Below, piece by piece: positions 7,098 through 16,192 of a stretch of DNA of 64,000 nt. The stretch lies in the NCBI RefSeq assembly GCF_018918125.1, contig NZ_JAHLQA010000029.1:1-64000 (forward strand). The letters are read 5' to 3'. This DNA is from Blautia sp. MSJ-19. GTDB taxonomy: Bacteria; Bacillota; Clostridia; Lachnospirales; Lachnospiraceae. How positions within the stretch are numbered: the first letter of the stretch is position 1; every line of letters begins with the position of its first letter. Both the position numbers and the translations under genes were made by a program. Below the pieces are notes generated by a model. The model ran no database searches and was not told where the DNA came from. It saw only the letters and a list, made by a program, of their open reading frames with translations.

Positions 7098-8885
7098 ATG
7101 CGATCTCTCGCAATCTATCTGAAAAACTATAAGAAAGAAAGCATTCTTGCACCTTTCTTCAAATTTCTGGAAGTTGTGTTTGACCTGCTTGTTCCGGTAG
7201 TCATCGCCCAGATCATTGATGTGGGCATCACAGGAAATAATCGACCGTATATCATACAACGGTTCTTCATTCTTGTTCTCATGGCTGCTGCCGGACTTAC
7301 AGTGAGCATCACCGCCCAGTTTTTTGCAGCCAGGGCCAGTGTAGGATTTGCCACAGAACTGAGACAGGCCGTTTACGACCATGTACAGAAACTTTCTTAC
7401 ACAGAGCTCGATACACTTGGAACCGACACACTGATCACACGTCTTACTGATGATATCAATCAGGTGCAGAATGGAGTTAACATGGGACTGAGGCTTCTTC
7501 TTCGAAGCCCTTTTATTGTGTTAGGCTCCATGGTCATGGCATTTACTATCAATACACGCTGTGCCCTGATCTTCGTTGTCGCTATCCCGGTTCTTTTTCT
7601 TGTGGTATTTGTGATCATGTATCTCAGTATTCCGCTTTTTGGCAAAGTTCAGGGACGTCTGGATGCTGTCACAGGTCTCACCAGAGAAAACCTGACAGGT
7701 GTTCGTGTCATCCGGGCTTTCTGTCGTGAAAAAGAAGCCGTACGCGAATTTGATGAAAGCAACGCACAGCTCACCAGACTGAATGAGTTTGTCGGCCGAC
7801 TCTCTGCACTTCTCAACCCGGTAACTTATGTACTCATCAACATCGCTACCGTAATCCTGATCAACAATGCAGGTCTTCAGGTAAACCTGGGACATATGCA
7901 GCAGGGACAGGTTGTTGCCCTTTACAATTATATGGCACAGATGATTGTTGAACTGATCAAACTTGCATCACTCATCATTACACTGAACAAATCTGCCGCA
8001 TGTGCAAACCGTGTTGCCGATATCCTCAGGGTAAAAACATCCATGGATTATCCGGACGCAACTGCAGCCATTTCTCAGGCAAATTCCAGCGAAAATGCAG
8101 TTGAATTCAATAACGTAACTTTTACTTATGCCGGAAGCAGTGCACCGAGTCTTTCCAATATCAGTTTTTCTGTGAAAAAGGGACAAACTGTCGGTATCAT
8201 CGGTGGTACCGGAAGCGGCAAATCCACTCTGGTCAATCTGATTGCCCGCTTTTATGACGCAACCAGCGGAACCGTACTAATGGATGGTCAGAATATCCGA
8301 AGTTACAGTCAGCATGATCTTCGTGAAAAAATAGGCGTAGTTCCACAGCGTGCCGCACTTTTCAAGGGTTCCATTCGTGAAAACATGAAATGGGGACGCG
8401 AAGATGCCACAGATGCAGAAATCTGGGATGCACTCACAACCGCACAGGCTCGCGAAGTCGTAGAGGGCAAAGATGGACAACTCGATTTTAAGCTGGAACA
8501 GAACGGACGAAATCTTTCCGGTGGTCAGCGTCAGCGTCTTACCATCGCCCGTGCCGTCATAAAGAAACCAGAATTTCTGATTCTGGACGACAGTGCCAGT
8601 GCACTGGACTTCGCAACAGATGCTGCACTTCGCAAATCTCTGCATCAGCTTAGCGGAAACGTTACCACCTTCCTGGTATCTCAGCGTGCCGCCAGCATCC
8701 GTCAGGCAGATCTGATTCTTGTTCTGGACGACGGTGAGCTCGTTGGAAAAGGCGTTCACGCCGAACTGATTCGCACCTGCGATACGTACCGTGAGATCTA
8801 TTTCTCTCAGTTCCCGGAGGAACGTGCGAAATACAAAGCTTCAAATACAGCCGTATCCGGTAATACTTCGGAGGTGACCTTATGA
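7098..8885 (+). CDS. ABC exporter half-transporter, degenerate-site subunit
   Basis: A 595-residue transmembrane plus nucleotide-binding half-transporter of the multidrug/lipid exporter type. Walker A is GGTGSGKST (about 368-376) and the signature LSGGQRQR is canonical (about 472). The residue after Walker B is Asp (FLILDDSAS) rather than the catalytic Glu, and the H-loop reads VSQRAA with Gln for His. Its own ATP site is therefore predicted to be non-catalytic, as in one half of heterodimeric exporters such as BmrCD or TM287/288. The stop overlaps the next gene by 4 bases (ATGA). Substrate unknown. Confidence 0.92.
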   Translation: MRSLAIYLKNYKKESILAPFFKFLEVVFDLLVPVVIAQIIDVGITGNNRPYIIQRFFILVLMAAAGLTVSITAQFFAARASVGFATELRQAVYDHVQKLSYTELDTLGTDTLITRLTDDINQVQNGVNMGLRLLLRSPFIVLGSMVMAFTINTRCALIFVVAIPVLFLVVFVIMYLSIPLFGKVQGRLDAVTGLTRENLTGVRVIRAFCREKEAVREFDESNAQLTRLNEFVGRLSALLNPVTYVLINIATVILINNAGLQVNLGHMQQGQVVALYNYMAQMIVELIKLASLIITLNKSAACANRVADILRVKTSMDYPDATAAISQANSSENAVEFNNVTFTYAGSSAPSLSNISFSVKKGQTVGIIGGTGSGKSTLVNLIARFYDATSGTVLMDGQNIRSYSQHDLREKIGVVPQRAALFKGSIRENMKWGREDATDAEIWDALTTAQAREVVEGKDGQLDFKLEQNGRNLSGGQRQRLTIARAVIKKPEFLILDDSASALDFATDAALRKSLHQLSGNVTTFLVSQRAASIRQADLILVLDDGELVGKGVHAELIRTCDTYREIYFSQFPEERAKYKASNTAVSGNTSEVTL

Positions 8886-10645
8886 GTAAACAGAACAAAC
8901 AGCAGACAAATGCGACCAGCATGGAAACTCTCTGGAAAGTACTCCGTTTCATCGGAAAGTATCGTTTTCTCCTGGTCTTAAGCATCATCCTGGCAGCCAT
9001 ATCTGTCGTTCTTCAGTTATATGTGCCAGTACTTTTCGGCAATGCGATTGATCAGGTTGTTGCCGAACATAAAGTAGATTTTAGCATGATGTGGCATTAT
9101 CTCACCAGGATCCTTGTAATGGTCATTGCTTCCAGTATCGCAACCTGGATCATGAACATTATCAACAACCGCATGACATTCCATACCGTACAGGATATTC
9201 GTGCCAAAGCAATCCGTCGCATTCAGGTACTTCCGCTCTCCTATCTGGACAGCCACAGTACCGGTGACATCATCAGCCGTATCATTGCCGACACCGATAT
9301 TCTTTCTGATGGTCTTCTGCTTGGTTTTACACAGCTTTTTTCCGGAATCATTACGATCATCGGAACACTGATCTTCATGTTTTCCAAAAATGTCTGGATC
9401 ACTCTGATGGTCATTGTATTGACTCCTATGAGTTTTTTTGTTGCTAAATTTATTTCTTCCCGCTCTTTCCATATGTTCCGGAAACAGAGTGATGCCCGCG
9501 GCCGCCAGACTGCTCTTATTGAGGAAATGATCGGAAACCAGAAAATCGTACAGGCATTCGGATATGAGGATAAATCTTCCGCACGATTTGCCGAGATCAA
9601 CGAAGAATTAAAAGAAAGCAGTCAGAAAGCCGTTTTCTACAGCAGTCTGACCAATCCATCCACCCGTTTTGTCAACAATGTCATTTACGCAGGTGTAGCT
9701 CTGGCTGGTGCGTTCATGATCCCGGGCGGCGCACTTACAGTCGGTGGCCTGTCTGTGCTTCTTTCCTATGCTAACCAGTACATGAAACCATTCAATGATA
9801 TCAGTTCTGTTATCACTGAGCTTCAGAATGCACTGGCATGTGCAACCAGAATCTTTGCACTTCTGGAAGAAGAACCCGAAAGTGCAGATCCTGAAGAAAA
9901 TATCTCTGATGTCAGAGGTGAGGTCGACATTGACAATGTAAGTTTCCGTTATGTTCCGGATAAAAAACTGATTGAAAACTTCAATCTGCATGCGGAACCA
10001 GGCAAACGCATCGCGATCGTCGGACCAACCGGATGTGGAAAAACTACTTTCATCAACCTGCTGATGCGTTTTTATGATGTAACCGGAGGTACGATTTCCA
10101 TTGACGGTCATCCGATCAATGAGATTTCCCGTCATTCTCTGCGCAGCAGCTTTGGTATGGTTCTCCAGGAAACATGGATCAAAAATGGAACTGTGCGTGA
10201 CAACATCAACATCGGCAAGCCGGATGCTACTGATGAGGAAATCATTGAGGCAGCCAAACGCTCACACAGTTGGGAATTTATCCGCCGTCTTCCAAATGGC
10301 CTGGATTCCCACTTAAAAGAAGACAGTCTGAGCCAGGGTGAGAAACAGCTTTTGTGCATTACTCGTGTCATGCTCTGTCTGCCCCCTATGCTGATTCTGG
10401 ACGAAGCAACTTCCAGTATTGATACCCGAACCGAATTAATGGTTCAGGAGGCATTTGACCGTCTTATGGAAGGACGTACCAGCTTCATTGTTGCACACCG
10501 TCTCTCCACGATCCGTAATGCAGATGAAATTCTCGTTATGAAAGACGGAAGCATCATCGAACAGGGTTCTCATGAGGAACTGATGGCAAAAGGCGGATTT
10601 TATCAGAATCTGTACAACAGCCAGTTCGTTAAAGTAGCTGAATAA
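8882..10645 (+). CDS. ABC exporter half-transporter, catalytic-site subunit
   Basis: A 587-residue partner of the preceding half-transporter. Walker A is GPTGCGKT (about 381), Walker B ends in MLILDEATSS with the catalytic Glu, and the H-loop FIVAHRLS is intact. Its signature is SLSQGEKQ, not LSGGQ. Combined with the LSGGQ of its partner, exactly one complete ATP site forms, as expected for an asymmetric heterodimer. It is translationally coupled to the first gene and ends at a strong terminator. Drug, peptide or lipid export cannot be told apart from sequence. Confidence 0.92.
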   Translation: MSKQNKQQTNATSMETLWKVLRFIGKYRFLLVLSIILAAISVVLQLYVPVLFGNAIDQVVAEHKVDFSMMWHYLTRILVMVIASSIATWIMNIINNRMTFHTVQDIRAKAIRRIQVLPLSYLDSHSTGDIISRIIADTDILSDGLLLGFTQLFSGIITIIGTLIFMFSKNVWITLMVIVLTPMSFFVAKFISSRSFHMFRKQSDARGRQTALIEEMIGNQKIVQAFGYEDKSSARFAEINEELKESSQKAVFYSSLTNPSTRFVNNVIYAGVALAGAFMIPGGALTVGGLSVLLSYANQYMKPFNDISSVITELQNALACATRIFALLEEEPESADPEENISDVRGEVDIDNVSFRYVPDKKLIENFNLHAEPGKRIAIVGPTGCGKTTFINLLMRFYDVTGGTISIDGHPINEISRHSLRSSFGMVLQETWIKNGTVRDNINIGKPDATDEEIIEAAKRSHSWEFIRRLPNGLDSHLKEDSLSQGEKQLLCITRVMLCLPPMLILDEATSSIDTRTELMVQEAFDRLMEGRTSFIVAHRLSTIRNADEILVMKDGSIIEQGSHEELMAKGGFYQNLYNSQFVKVAE

Positions 10646-10656
10646 ACATTTATTAA

Positions 10657-10697
10657 AAAAAAATCGCCGCAGCAGACATCTGTTACGGCGATTTTTA
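10657..10697. terminator. Bidirectional terminator between exporter and convergent gene
   Basis: AAAATCGCCG pairs with CGGCGATTTTT (10661-10669 / 10686-10695), with T-runs on both strands (A-run on the left side). It can end both the exporter operon and the leftward gene starting at 11126. Confidence 0.8.
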
Positions 10698-10706
10698 TTC
10701 TCTCTT

Positions 10707-11126
10707 TTATTTTTCCTTCCGAGCTTCCAGATATTCTTCTGTCAACGCTACCGCATCACGGATGCAGTCCGGACAACTTCTGAGTACTTTTCCTGTCTCC
10801 ACACCTTTCAGTTCCCTGCAAAGATAGGAGCCATTCTGCTCCTGGAACTTTCTGACATATTCTTTGACTTTTCTGTAAGTGTCTCCCTTTGTGAGTTTTC
10901 CCTTTTCCGGATCTCCAACACTGTTTTCCAGACCAATGATCATCATCATTCCTGACAGTGCGCCACATACTTCCATCATCCCCATACCAAGTCCAAACCC
11001 TTCTGCGATACGGAACATTTCCTCTTCCTCTACTCCAAACTCTTTACAGAATGAACATGCCACTGCCTGTGCACAGTTGTATCCTTTATCATGAAATGCG
11101 ATTGCCTGTTCTGCTTTTGTACTCAT
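10707..11126 (-). CDS. C_GCAxxG_C_C family redox-type protein
   Basis: A 139-residue protein of the C-GCAxxG-C-C family. Characteristic cysteines are NCAQAVACSFCKEF, the motif VCGALSGMMM, and a C-terminal pair in SYLCREL and RSCPDCIRDAV. The spacing suggests a membrane-associated or metal/redox role, but the family function is not established. The ATG at 11126 is preceded by a strong AGGAGG; a longer in-frame start at 11162 lacks support. Confidence 0.8.
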   Translation of the reverse strand: MSTKAEQAIAFHDKGYNCAQAVACSFCKEFGVEEEEMFRIAEGFGLGMGMMEVCGALSGMMMIIGLENSVGDPEKGKLTKGDTYRKVKEYVRKFQEQNGSYLCRELKGVETGKVLRSCPDCIRDAVALTEEYLEARKEK

Positions 11127-11296
11127 TTTATTTCCTCCTGTTGTTTTCTGCTTTTTTATCATTATTTGTTCTGATTATAACAGAATATTCTCGATATATC
11201 CATAAAAATCGTCCGGTCCGTCCGCTAATTGTATTGAATAATTCCCACTAAAATGGTATAATTATTCTTAATCTAACAGTTAAAGGGCGTATTGCT

Positions 11297-13021
11297 ATGG
11301 GTATAAACAACTCACTATATAATCGGTCTGAATTTCTGGAAAAAGTACAGGAATTGCTTAATAATTATGCACTATCGGACTGGTGTATCGTATCGATCGA
11401 CATCGAACGATTCAAATTATTTAATAACTGGTACGGACAGGAAACCGGCGATCAGCTTCTTGAGAATATCAGCCAGTACCTGTTGCGTATCCAACAGATG
11501 AAAGGATATCTGGCCGGACATTTTGGCGGTGACCATTTCTTTATGTGTATTCCGGATGATGACCGACTCATCAATCTCATCTATAAAACTATCCGCAGTT
11601 ATATTGCTCTCCACAGTCAGAACGAAGGATTCCTTCCAGTGATTGGTATCTGTTCGATTTCCGACCAGCATCCGGATGTCGCAACCATGTGTACCAATGC
11701 ACAGCTTGCCGCTTCAGAGATCAAGGGTAATTTTAATAAACGCATCTGCTATTTTACAAATGAGATCATGGATCAGCTGGAAAAAGAGCAACAGATGCTC
11801 CATGACGTAAAGATTGGGCTGGAAAACAGAGAATTTACCTTTTATCTGCAGCCGAAATGTAACAGTATCACCGGTGCGATCGTCAGTATGGAAGCTCTCT
11901 CCCGCTGGATCAGCCCGATAAGAGGCTTTGTTTCTCCTGGAGAATTTATTCCTTTTCTGGAAAGCAAAGGTATGATCACCGCTCTTGATACATACGTCTG
12001 GGATTCAGTCTGTCAGACACTTGCCTACTGGAAAGAAGAGCATCTGTACGTTGTTCCTATTTCCATTAATGTATCCGTCACCGATCTTGAAACCATAAAT
12101 GTGCCCGAATTTCTTCAGGATCTTATCCATAAATATCATCTGACCCCGGATATGCTTTTGATAGAGATTACCGAAACAGCCTTTTCTGAAAATAATATTT
12201 TAGTACGTGAAACCATTGACCAGCTCCATCAATATGGTTTCTGTATTCTGATGGATGACTTCGGAAGTGGTTATTCCTCTCTGAATATGCTCAAAGACGC
12301 CAATATTGATATCTTAAAACTGGATATGAAATTTATTGAAATGAATCCGGACAATCGTCAAAAAGGTATTCAGATCATTGACTCGATCGTAAATATGGCC
12401 CACAGGCTGAAGCTTCCGATCATTGCAGAAGGTGTTGAGACTTCAGAACAGATTGAAATGCTCCATTCTATGAACTGTATTTATATGCAGGGATATTTTT
12501 TCTACAAGCCTATGCCAATTGCAGACGCGGAGGATCTGCTGACAACTGTTCCTCATGAAAAATATGAAGTCATGCATAAGGATACTCCGACAGAAACTAC
12601 CGTATCCTCTGCCGAACTGCTTCACGAAACTACGGTTACTCATTCTATTTTCAAGATTCTTGCTGAAAATTCTCTGGTTCTCGCCCGCCTGAACCTGAAT
12701 AACGGTGAATATGAGATTCTGAAACGAGATTATCGCCTGCATGGCAAAGGACTGGAACTGGAACATGATTTCGAGACCTACAACCAACGAATCTTAAATG
12801 AAGGGCTGATCCATCCCGAAGACAAAGAATTATACCGGACACGGATCACACTGGATGCACTTCGAAATATTTTCTTCAATGGCAGCAAACAGCTCCGTTA
12901 TCAGTTTCGTCGTCGTTTAAATACCGATTATATCGTAACCGTGACGGAATTTCTTGCCGGCAACAAATGTGATGCACAAAATCCCTGGATCGTTGTAGTC
13001 ATACATGAAACCACATCCTGA
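11297..13021 (+). CDS. GGDEF/EAL protein, probable c-di-GMP phosphodiesterase
   Basis: A 574-residue cytoplasmic protein. The N-terminal GGDEF domain is degenerate (GGDHF at about 76-80), so cyclase activity is unlikely. The EAL domain keeps the catalytic set: MEALSRW (about 198), ITETAFSE, DDFGSGYSSL (about 320), KLDMKFIEM, IIAEGVET and MQGYFFYKPMP. It should therefore hydrolyse c-di-GMP. Residues after ~430 resemble a PAS-like ligand fold. It is monocistronic. A c-di-GMP riboswitch elsewhere in this window (49062-49130) shows the cell uses this messenger. Confidence 0.88.
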   Translation: MGINNSLYNRSEFLEKVQELLNNYALSDWCIVSIDIERFKLFNNWYGQETGDQLLENISQYLLRIQQMKGYLAGHFGGDHFFMCIPDDDRLINLIYKTIRSYIALHSQNEGFLPVIGICSISDQHPDVATMCTNAQLAASEIKGNFNKRICYFTNEIMDQLEKEQQMLHDVKIGLENREFTFYLQPKCNSITGAIVSMEALSRWISPIRGFVSPGEFIPFLESKGMITALDTYVWDSVCQTLAYWKEEHLYVVPISINVSVTDLETINVPEFLQDLIHKYHLTPDMLLIEITETAFSENNILVRETIDQLHQYGFCILMDDFGSGYSSLNMLKDANIDILKLDMKFIEMNPDNRQKGIQIIDSIVNMAHRLKLPIIAEGVETSEQIEMLHSMNCIYMQGYFFYKPMPIADAEDLLTTVPHEKYEVMHKDTPTETTVSSAELLHETTVTHSIFKILAENSLVLARLNLNNGEYEILKRDYRLHGKGLELEHDFETYNQRILNEGLIHPEDKELYRTRITLDALRNIFFNGSKQLRYQFRRRLNTDYIVTVTEFLAGNKCDAQNPWIVVVIHETTS

Positions 13022-13087
13022 TCCGACATAATACAGGCAAACTACTATATATTTTCTGCATCTGTATCCGCAATTTTGAATTGTATC

Positions 13088-13117
13088 TTGACAGTTTACA
13101 GTAAAAAGTGCTATTTT
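13088..13117 (+). promoter_or_regulatory. Promoter of purC
   Basis: TTGACA (13088-13093) and TATTTT (13112-13117) with an 18-base spacer. No purine or other riboswitch was recognised in the short leader. Confidence 0.6.
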
Positions 13118-13158
13118 AACCTTGAAATTTCAAAAATCATATGACGAGGTGCAAAGAG

Positions 13159-14031
13159 ATGCAGGAATTAAAACCAATTAAAGAAGGTAAAGTACGTGAG
13201 ATCTATGATAACGGAGACAGCCTGATTATGGTAGCGACTGACCGTATCAGTTGTTTTGATGTTATCCTGAACAATGAAGTAACCAAAAAAGGAACTGTAC
13301 TGACACAGATGTCCAAATTCTGGTTCGATCTGACAGAAGATATTCTGCCTAACCACATGATTTCTGTTGATGTAAAAGACATGCCGGAATTTTTCCAGCA
13401 GGAAAAATATGTTGGAAAATCCATGATGTGCCGTAAACTGAACATGCTTCCGATCGAATGTATCGTTCGTGGTTATATCACAGGCAGTGGATGGAAGAGC
13501 TATCAGGAAAACGGAACTGTATGCGGAATCACACTTCCTGAAGGATTAAAAGAGTCCGATAAGCTCCCTGAGCCAATTTACACCCCGTCAACCAAAGCCG
13601 AGATCGGTGATCACGATGAAAACATCTCTTTTGAGCAGAGTGTAGATCATCTTGAAAAATATTTCCCTGGAAGAGGCCGTGAACTTGCAGAAAAACTTCG
13701 CGACAACACCATTGCTCTTTATAAAAAATGTGCTGAATACGCACTGAGCAAGGGAATCATCATCGCAGATACCAAATTTGAATTCGGACTTGACGAAGAC
13801 GGTAATATGGTGATCGGTGACGAAATGCTGACACCAGACAGTTCCCGTTTCTGGCCGGCAGAAGGCTATGAACCTGGACATGGACAGCCATCCTTTGACA
13901 AGCAGTTCGCCCGCGACTGGCTGACTTCCAACCCAGGCAACGACTGGACGCTTCCTCAGGAAATTGTCGATAAGACTATCGAAAAATATCTGCAGGCATA
14001 CAAAATGCTCACCGGCAAAGATCTCGACTAA
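13159..14031 (+). CDS. purC: SAICAR synthase (PurC)
   Basis: Phosphoribosylaminoimidazole-succinocarboxamide synthase: joins CAIR and aspartate with ATP in purine synthesis. Diagnostic stretches include [47 protein letters not shown] and [13 protein letters not shown] choose the ATG at 13159 (MQELKPI), which has AGGTG eight bases upstream; an ATG six codons earlier is possible. Length 290 residues is normal for the clostridial form. It stands alone, not in a pur operon. Confidence 0.95.
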   Translation: MQELKPIKEGKVREIYDNGDSLIMVATDRISCFDVILNNEVTKKGTVLTQMSKFWFDLTEDILPNHMISVDVKDMPEFFQQEKYVGKSMMCRKLNMLPIECIVRGYITGSGWKSYQENGTVCGITLPEGLKESDKLPEPIYTPSTKAEIGDHDENISFEQSVDHLEKYFPGRGRELAEKLRDNTIALYKKCAEYALSKGIIIADTKFEFGLDEDGNMVIGDEMLTPDSSRFWPAEGYEPGHGQPSFDKQFARDWLTSNPGNDWTLPQEIVDKTIEKYLQAYKMLTGKDLD

Positions 14032-14058
14032 TACACATTAAAGGAGTGAATTTAACGA

Positions 14059-15363
14059 GTGGACGCAAGTGACACTTACCAACTAATTATTCTGATCATC
14101 CTGCTGGCATTATCCGCATTTTTTTCATCAAACGAAACGGCTCTGATGGCAGTCAACAAGATTCGACTCCGAACCCTCGCTGACGAAGGCAATAAGCGTG
14201 CAGCCAAAGTTCTGGACATTGTTGAAAACCATACACCGAAAATGCTCAGTGCGATTCTGATCGGAAATAACCTTGTTAATATCACCGCCTCCTCTCTTGC
14301 CACTTCTCTGGCATATAGTTTTGGCGGATACATGGTGAGTATCGCCACAGCTATGCTGACTGTGGCAATCCTTATTTTCGGTGAGATTACACCTAAAAAT
14401 TATGCAACACTGAACGCAGAAAAAATTACATTACGCTATATTCCGGTCCTCAGCTTTTTTATGACGATCATGACCCCGTTTATCTTTATCATCAATCTGT
14501 TTTCAAAGATTTTCATGAAACTGCTGCACGTGGATCCTGATGCGGCAAATAAGGCTATGACAGAAGAAGAGCTCCGTACCATCGTAGACGTCAGTCACGA
14601 AGACGGTGTGATTGAGTCTGATGAAAAGAAAATGATCTACAATGTATTTGATCTGGGGGATGCCGATGCAAAAGATATCATGGTTCCAAGAGTCAATGTA
14701 TCTTTTGCAAATGTTGATTCCACTTATGAGGAACTGATTGATATTTTCCGGGTAGACCGTTTTACCCGTCTTCCTGTATATGAAAATACACAGGACAATA
14801 TCGTCGGTATCATCAACATGAAAGATCTGCTTCTTTACGATTCAAAAGAACCGTTCGATATCCGTAATTTTCTTCGTAAGCCTCATTTTACTTATGAGTA
14901 TAAAGATATCTCAAATCTCCTGGTGGAGATGCGTGAATCTACCTTTAACATCGCCATTGTACTTGATGAATATGGCGAAATGACCGGTCTGATCACCCTG
15001 GAAGATATTCTGGAAGAAATCGTCGGAGAAATCCATGACGAATATGACGAGAGCGAAAATGAGCTGATCAAAAAAGTCTCTGATCGCGAATATATCGTAG
15101 AAGGTTCGATGAGCCTTGATGATGTCAATGACCATCTTGGCACACATCTGGATTCAGAGGATTATGACTCTCTTGGCGGATTGATCATTGAACATCTGGA
15201 TCGTCTTCCGGTTGCCGGAGATCAGGTCATTACAGAAGATCAGATTCGTCTTTCTGTCGAGAAGCTGGACAAAAACCGTATTGAAAGTGTACGTGTTCAT
15301 CTTCCGGAACCCGCATCCGAAAAAACGGAATCTTCCAATTCTACATCCATCAGCGAAGATTGA
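14059..15363 (+). CDS. CNNM/CBS-domain membrane protein (hemolysin-C/CorC-like)
   Basis: A 434-residue protein with an N-terminal CNNM (DUF21) domain of about four hydrophobic segments (residues 1-150), two CBS domains (about 200-320) and a C-terminal CorC/HlyC domain (about 340-420). Family members are linked to Mg2+/Co2+ transport; the hemolysin name is historical. GLITLEDILEEIVGEI is the typical end of the second CBS. The start is a GTG at 14059 with AAGGAGTG ten bases upstream. It follows purC by 27 bases with no terminator and may be co-transcribed. Confidence 0.9.
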   Translation: MDASDTYQLIILIILLALSAFFSSNETALMAVNKIRLRTLADEGNKRAAKVLDIVENHTPKMLSAILIGNNLVNITASSLATSLAYSFGGYMVSIATAMLTVAILIFGEITPKNYATLNAEKITLRYIPVLSFFMTIMTPFIFIINLFSKIFMKLLHVDPDAANKAMTEEELRTIVDVSHEDGVIESDEKKMIYNVFDLGDADAKDIMVPRVNVSFANVDSTYEELIDIFRVDRFTRLPVYENTQDNIVGIINMKDLLLYDSKEPFDIRNFLRKPHFTYEYKDISNLLVEMRESTFNIAIVLDEYGEMTGLITLEDILEEIVGEIHDEYDESENELIKKVSDREYIVEGSMSLDDVNDHLGTHLDSEDYDSLGGLIIEHLDRLPVAGDQVITEDQIRLSVEKLDKNRIESVRVHLPEPASEKTESSNSTSISED

Positions 15364-15379
15364 ATACCATAACTATACA

Positions 15380-15426
15380 AAAAAGAGTTGTTCTGATACC
15401 TTTTATCAAAACAACTCTTCTTTTTC
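15380..15426. terminator. Bidirectional terminator
   Basis: AAGAGTTGTT (15383-15392) pairs with AACAACTCTT (15410-15419), with an inner GAT/ATC pair. CTTTTTC follows on the plus strand and TTTTTTG on the minus strand, so it serves both convergent genes. Confidence 0.85.
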
Positions 15427-15461
15427 TTTCTGTACTATACCAGCAGATGCGCTGCTGCTCT

Positions 15462-16061
15462 TTATTCTGCTTCCATCTCTGTGTTGATCTCATCCTCACA
15501 GGCTGCCATTGCCTGAAGTGTCATTGTCAGCAATTTCGGCAAATCCCAGCCCAGCTGCTCAGCCCCACGCTCAATCACTTCTCGTGAACATCCCGCTGCA
15601 AAACCTTTACTCTTATATTTTTTCTTCAGAGATTTCAGTTCCATGTCCTTTGTACTTTTTGACGGACGCATCAGTGCGGCTGCCCAGATCAGACCGGTCA
15701 GCTCATCTGCAGCAAAAAGAACTTTTTCCATTTCATGTTCCGGCTTCACATCAATTGTTTTTCCACATCCAACGGTAATCCCATATCCATGAGAGCAGAC
15801 TGCATGAATGATATCTTCTCCCACACCACCATCTCGCAGAAGCTCCGGGGCTCTCAGACAATGCTCTTCCGGATACTGTTCAAAATCAATGTCGTGAAGG
15901 AGTCCTACAATTCCCCAATATTCCGCATCTTCCCCGTAACCCAGTTCATTTGCATACCATTTCATAACCGCCTCTACAGTGTAAGCATGCTGAATATGAA
16001 ACGGATCCTTATTATACTTTTTTAATAAAGCTAATGCCTCTTCTCTTGTAATGTGCTCCAT
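15462..16061 (-). CDS. HD-superfamily hydrolase
   Basis: A 199-residue HD-domain protein with a first metal His in PFHIQHAYTVE, the pair in GLLHDIDFEQYP and further His/Asp in HAVCSHGYG and LFAADELTGL. This arrangement is typical of the stand-alone metal-dependent phosphohydrolases widespread in Clostridia, whose substrates are unknown. It is unrelated in detail to the HD protein of the folate operon. The 130 bases upstream (16062-16192) hold no gene I can see. Confidence 0.82.
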   Translation of the reverse strand: MEHITREEALALLKKYNKDPFHIQHAYTVEAVMKWYANELGYGEDAEYWGIVGLLHDIDFEQYPEEHCLRAPELLRDGGVGEDIIHAVCSHGYGITVGCGKTIDVKPEHEMEKVLFAADELTGLIWAAALMRPSKSTKDMELKSLKKKYKSKGFAAGCSREVIERGAEQLGWDLPKLLTMTLQAMAACEDEINTEMEAE

Positions 16062-16192
16062 AATCGTCTCTCCTCTTGTTGCTGTGTTTTCTTTATACTA
16101 TATTTCTTTTTGAAAAAAATAGCAAGAGAGCTCAGAAAGCTTATTCTGCAATCGTTTTCACAATTTCTGCTATATGTTCTTCTGAAACGGCC

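Noticed and set aside
13022-13158. Purine riboswitch upstream of purC
   Set aside because: No conserved three-way-junction core is visible and the leader after the promoter is only about 35 bases long.
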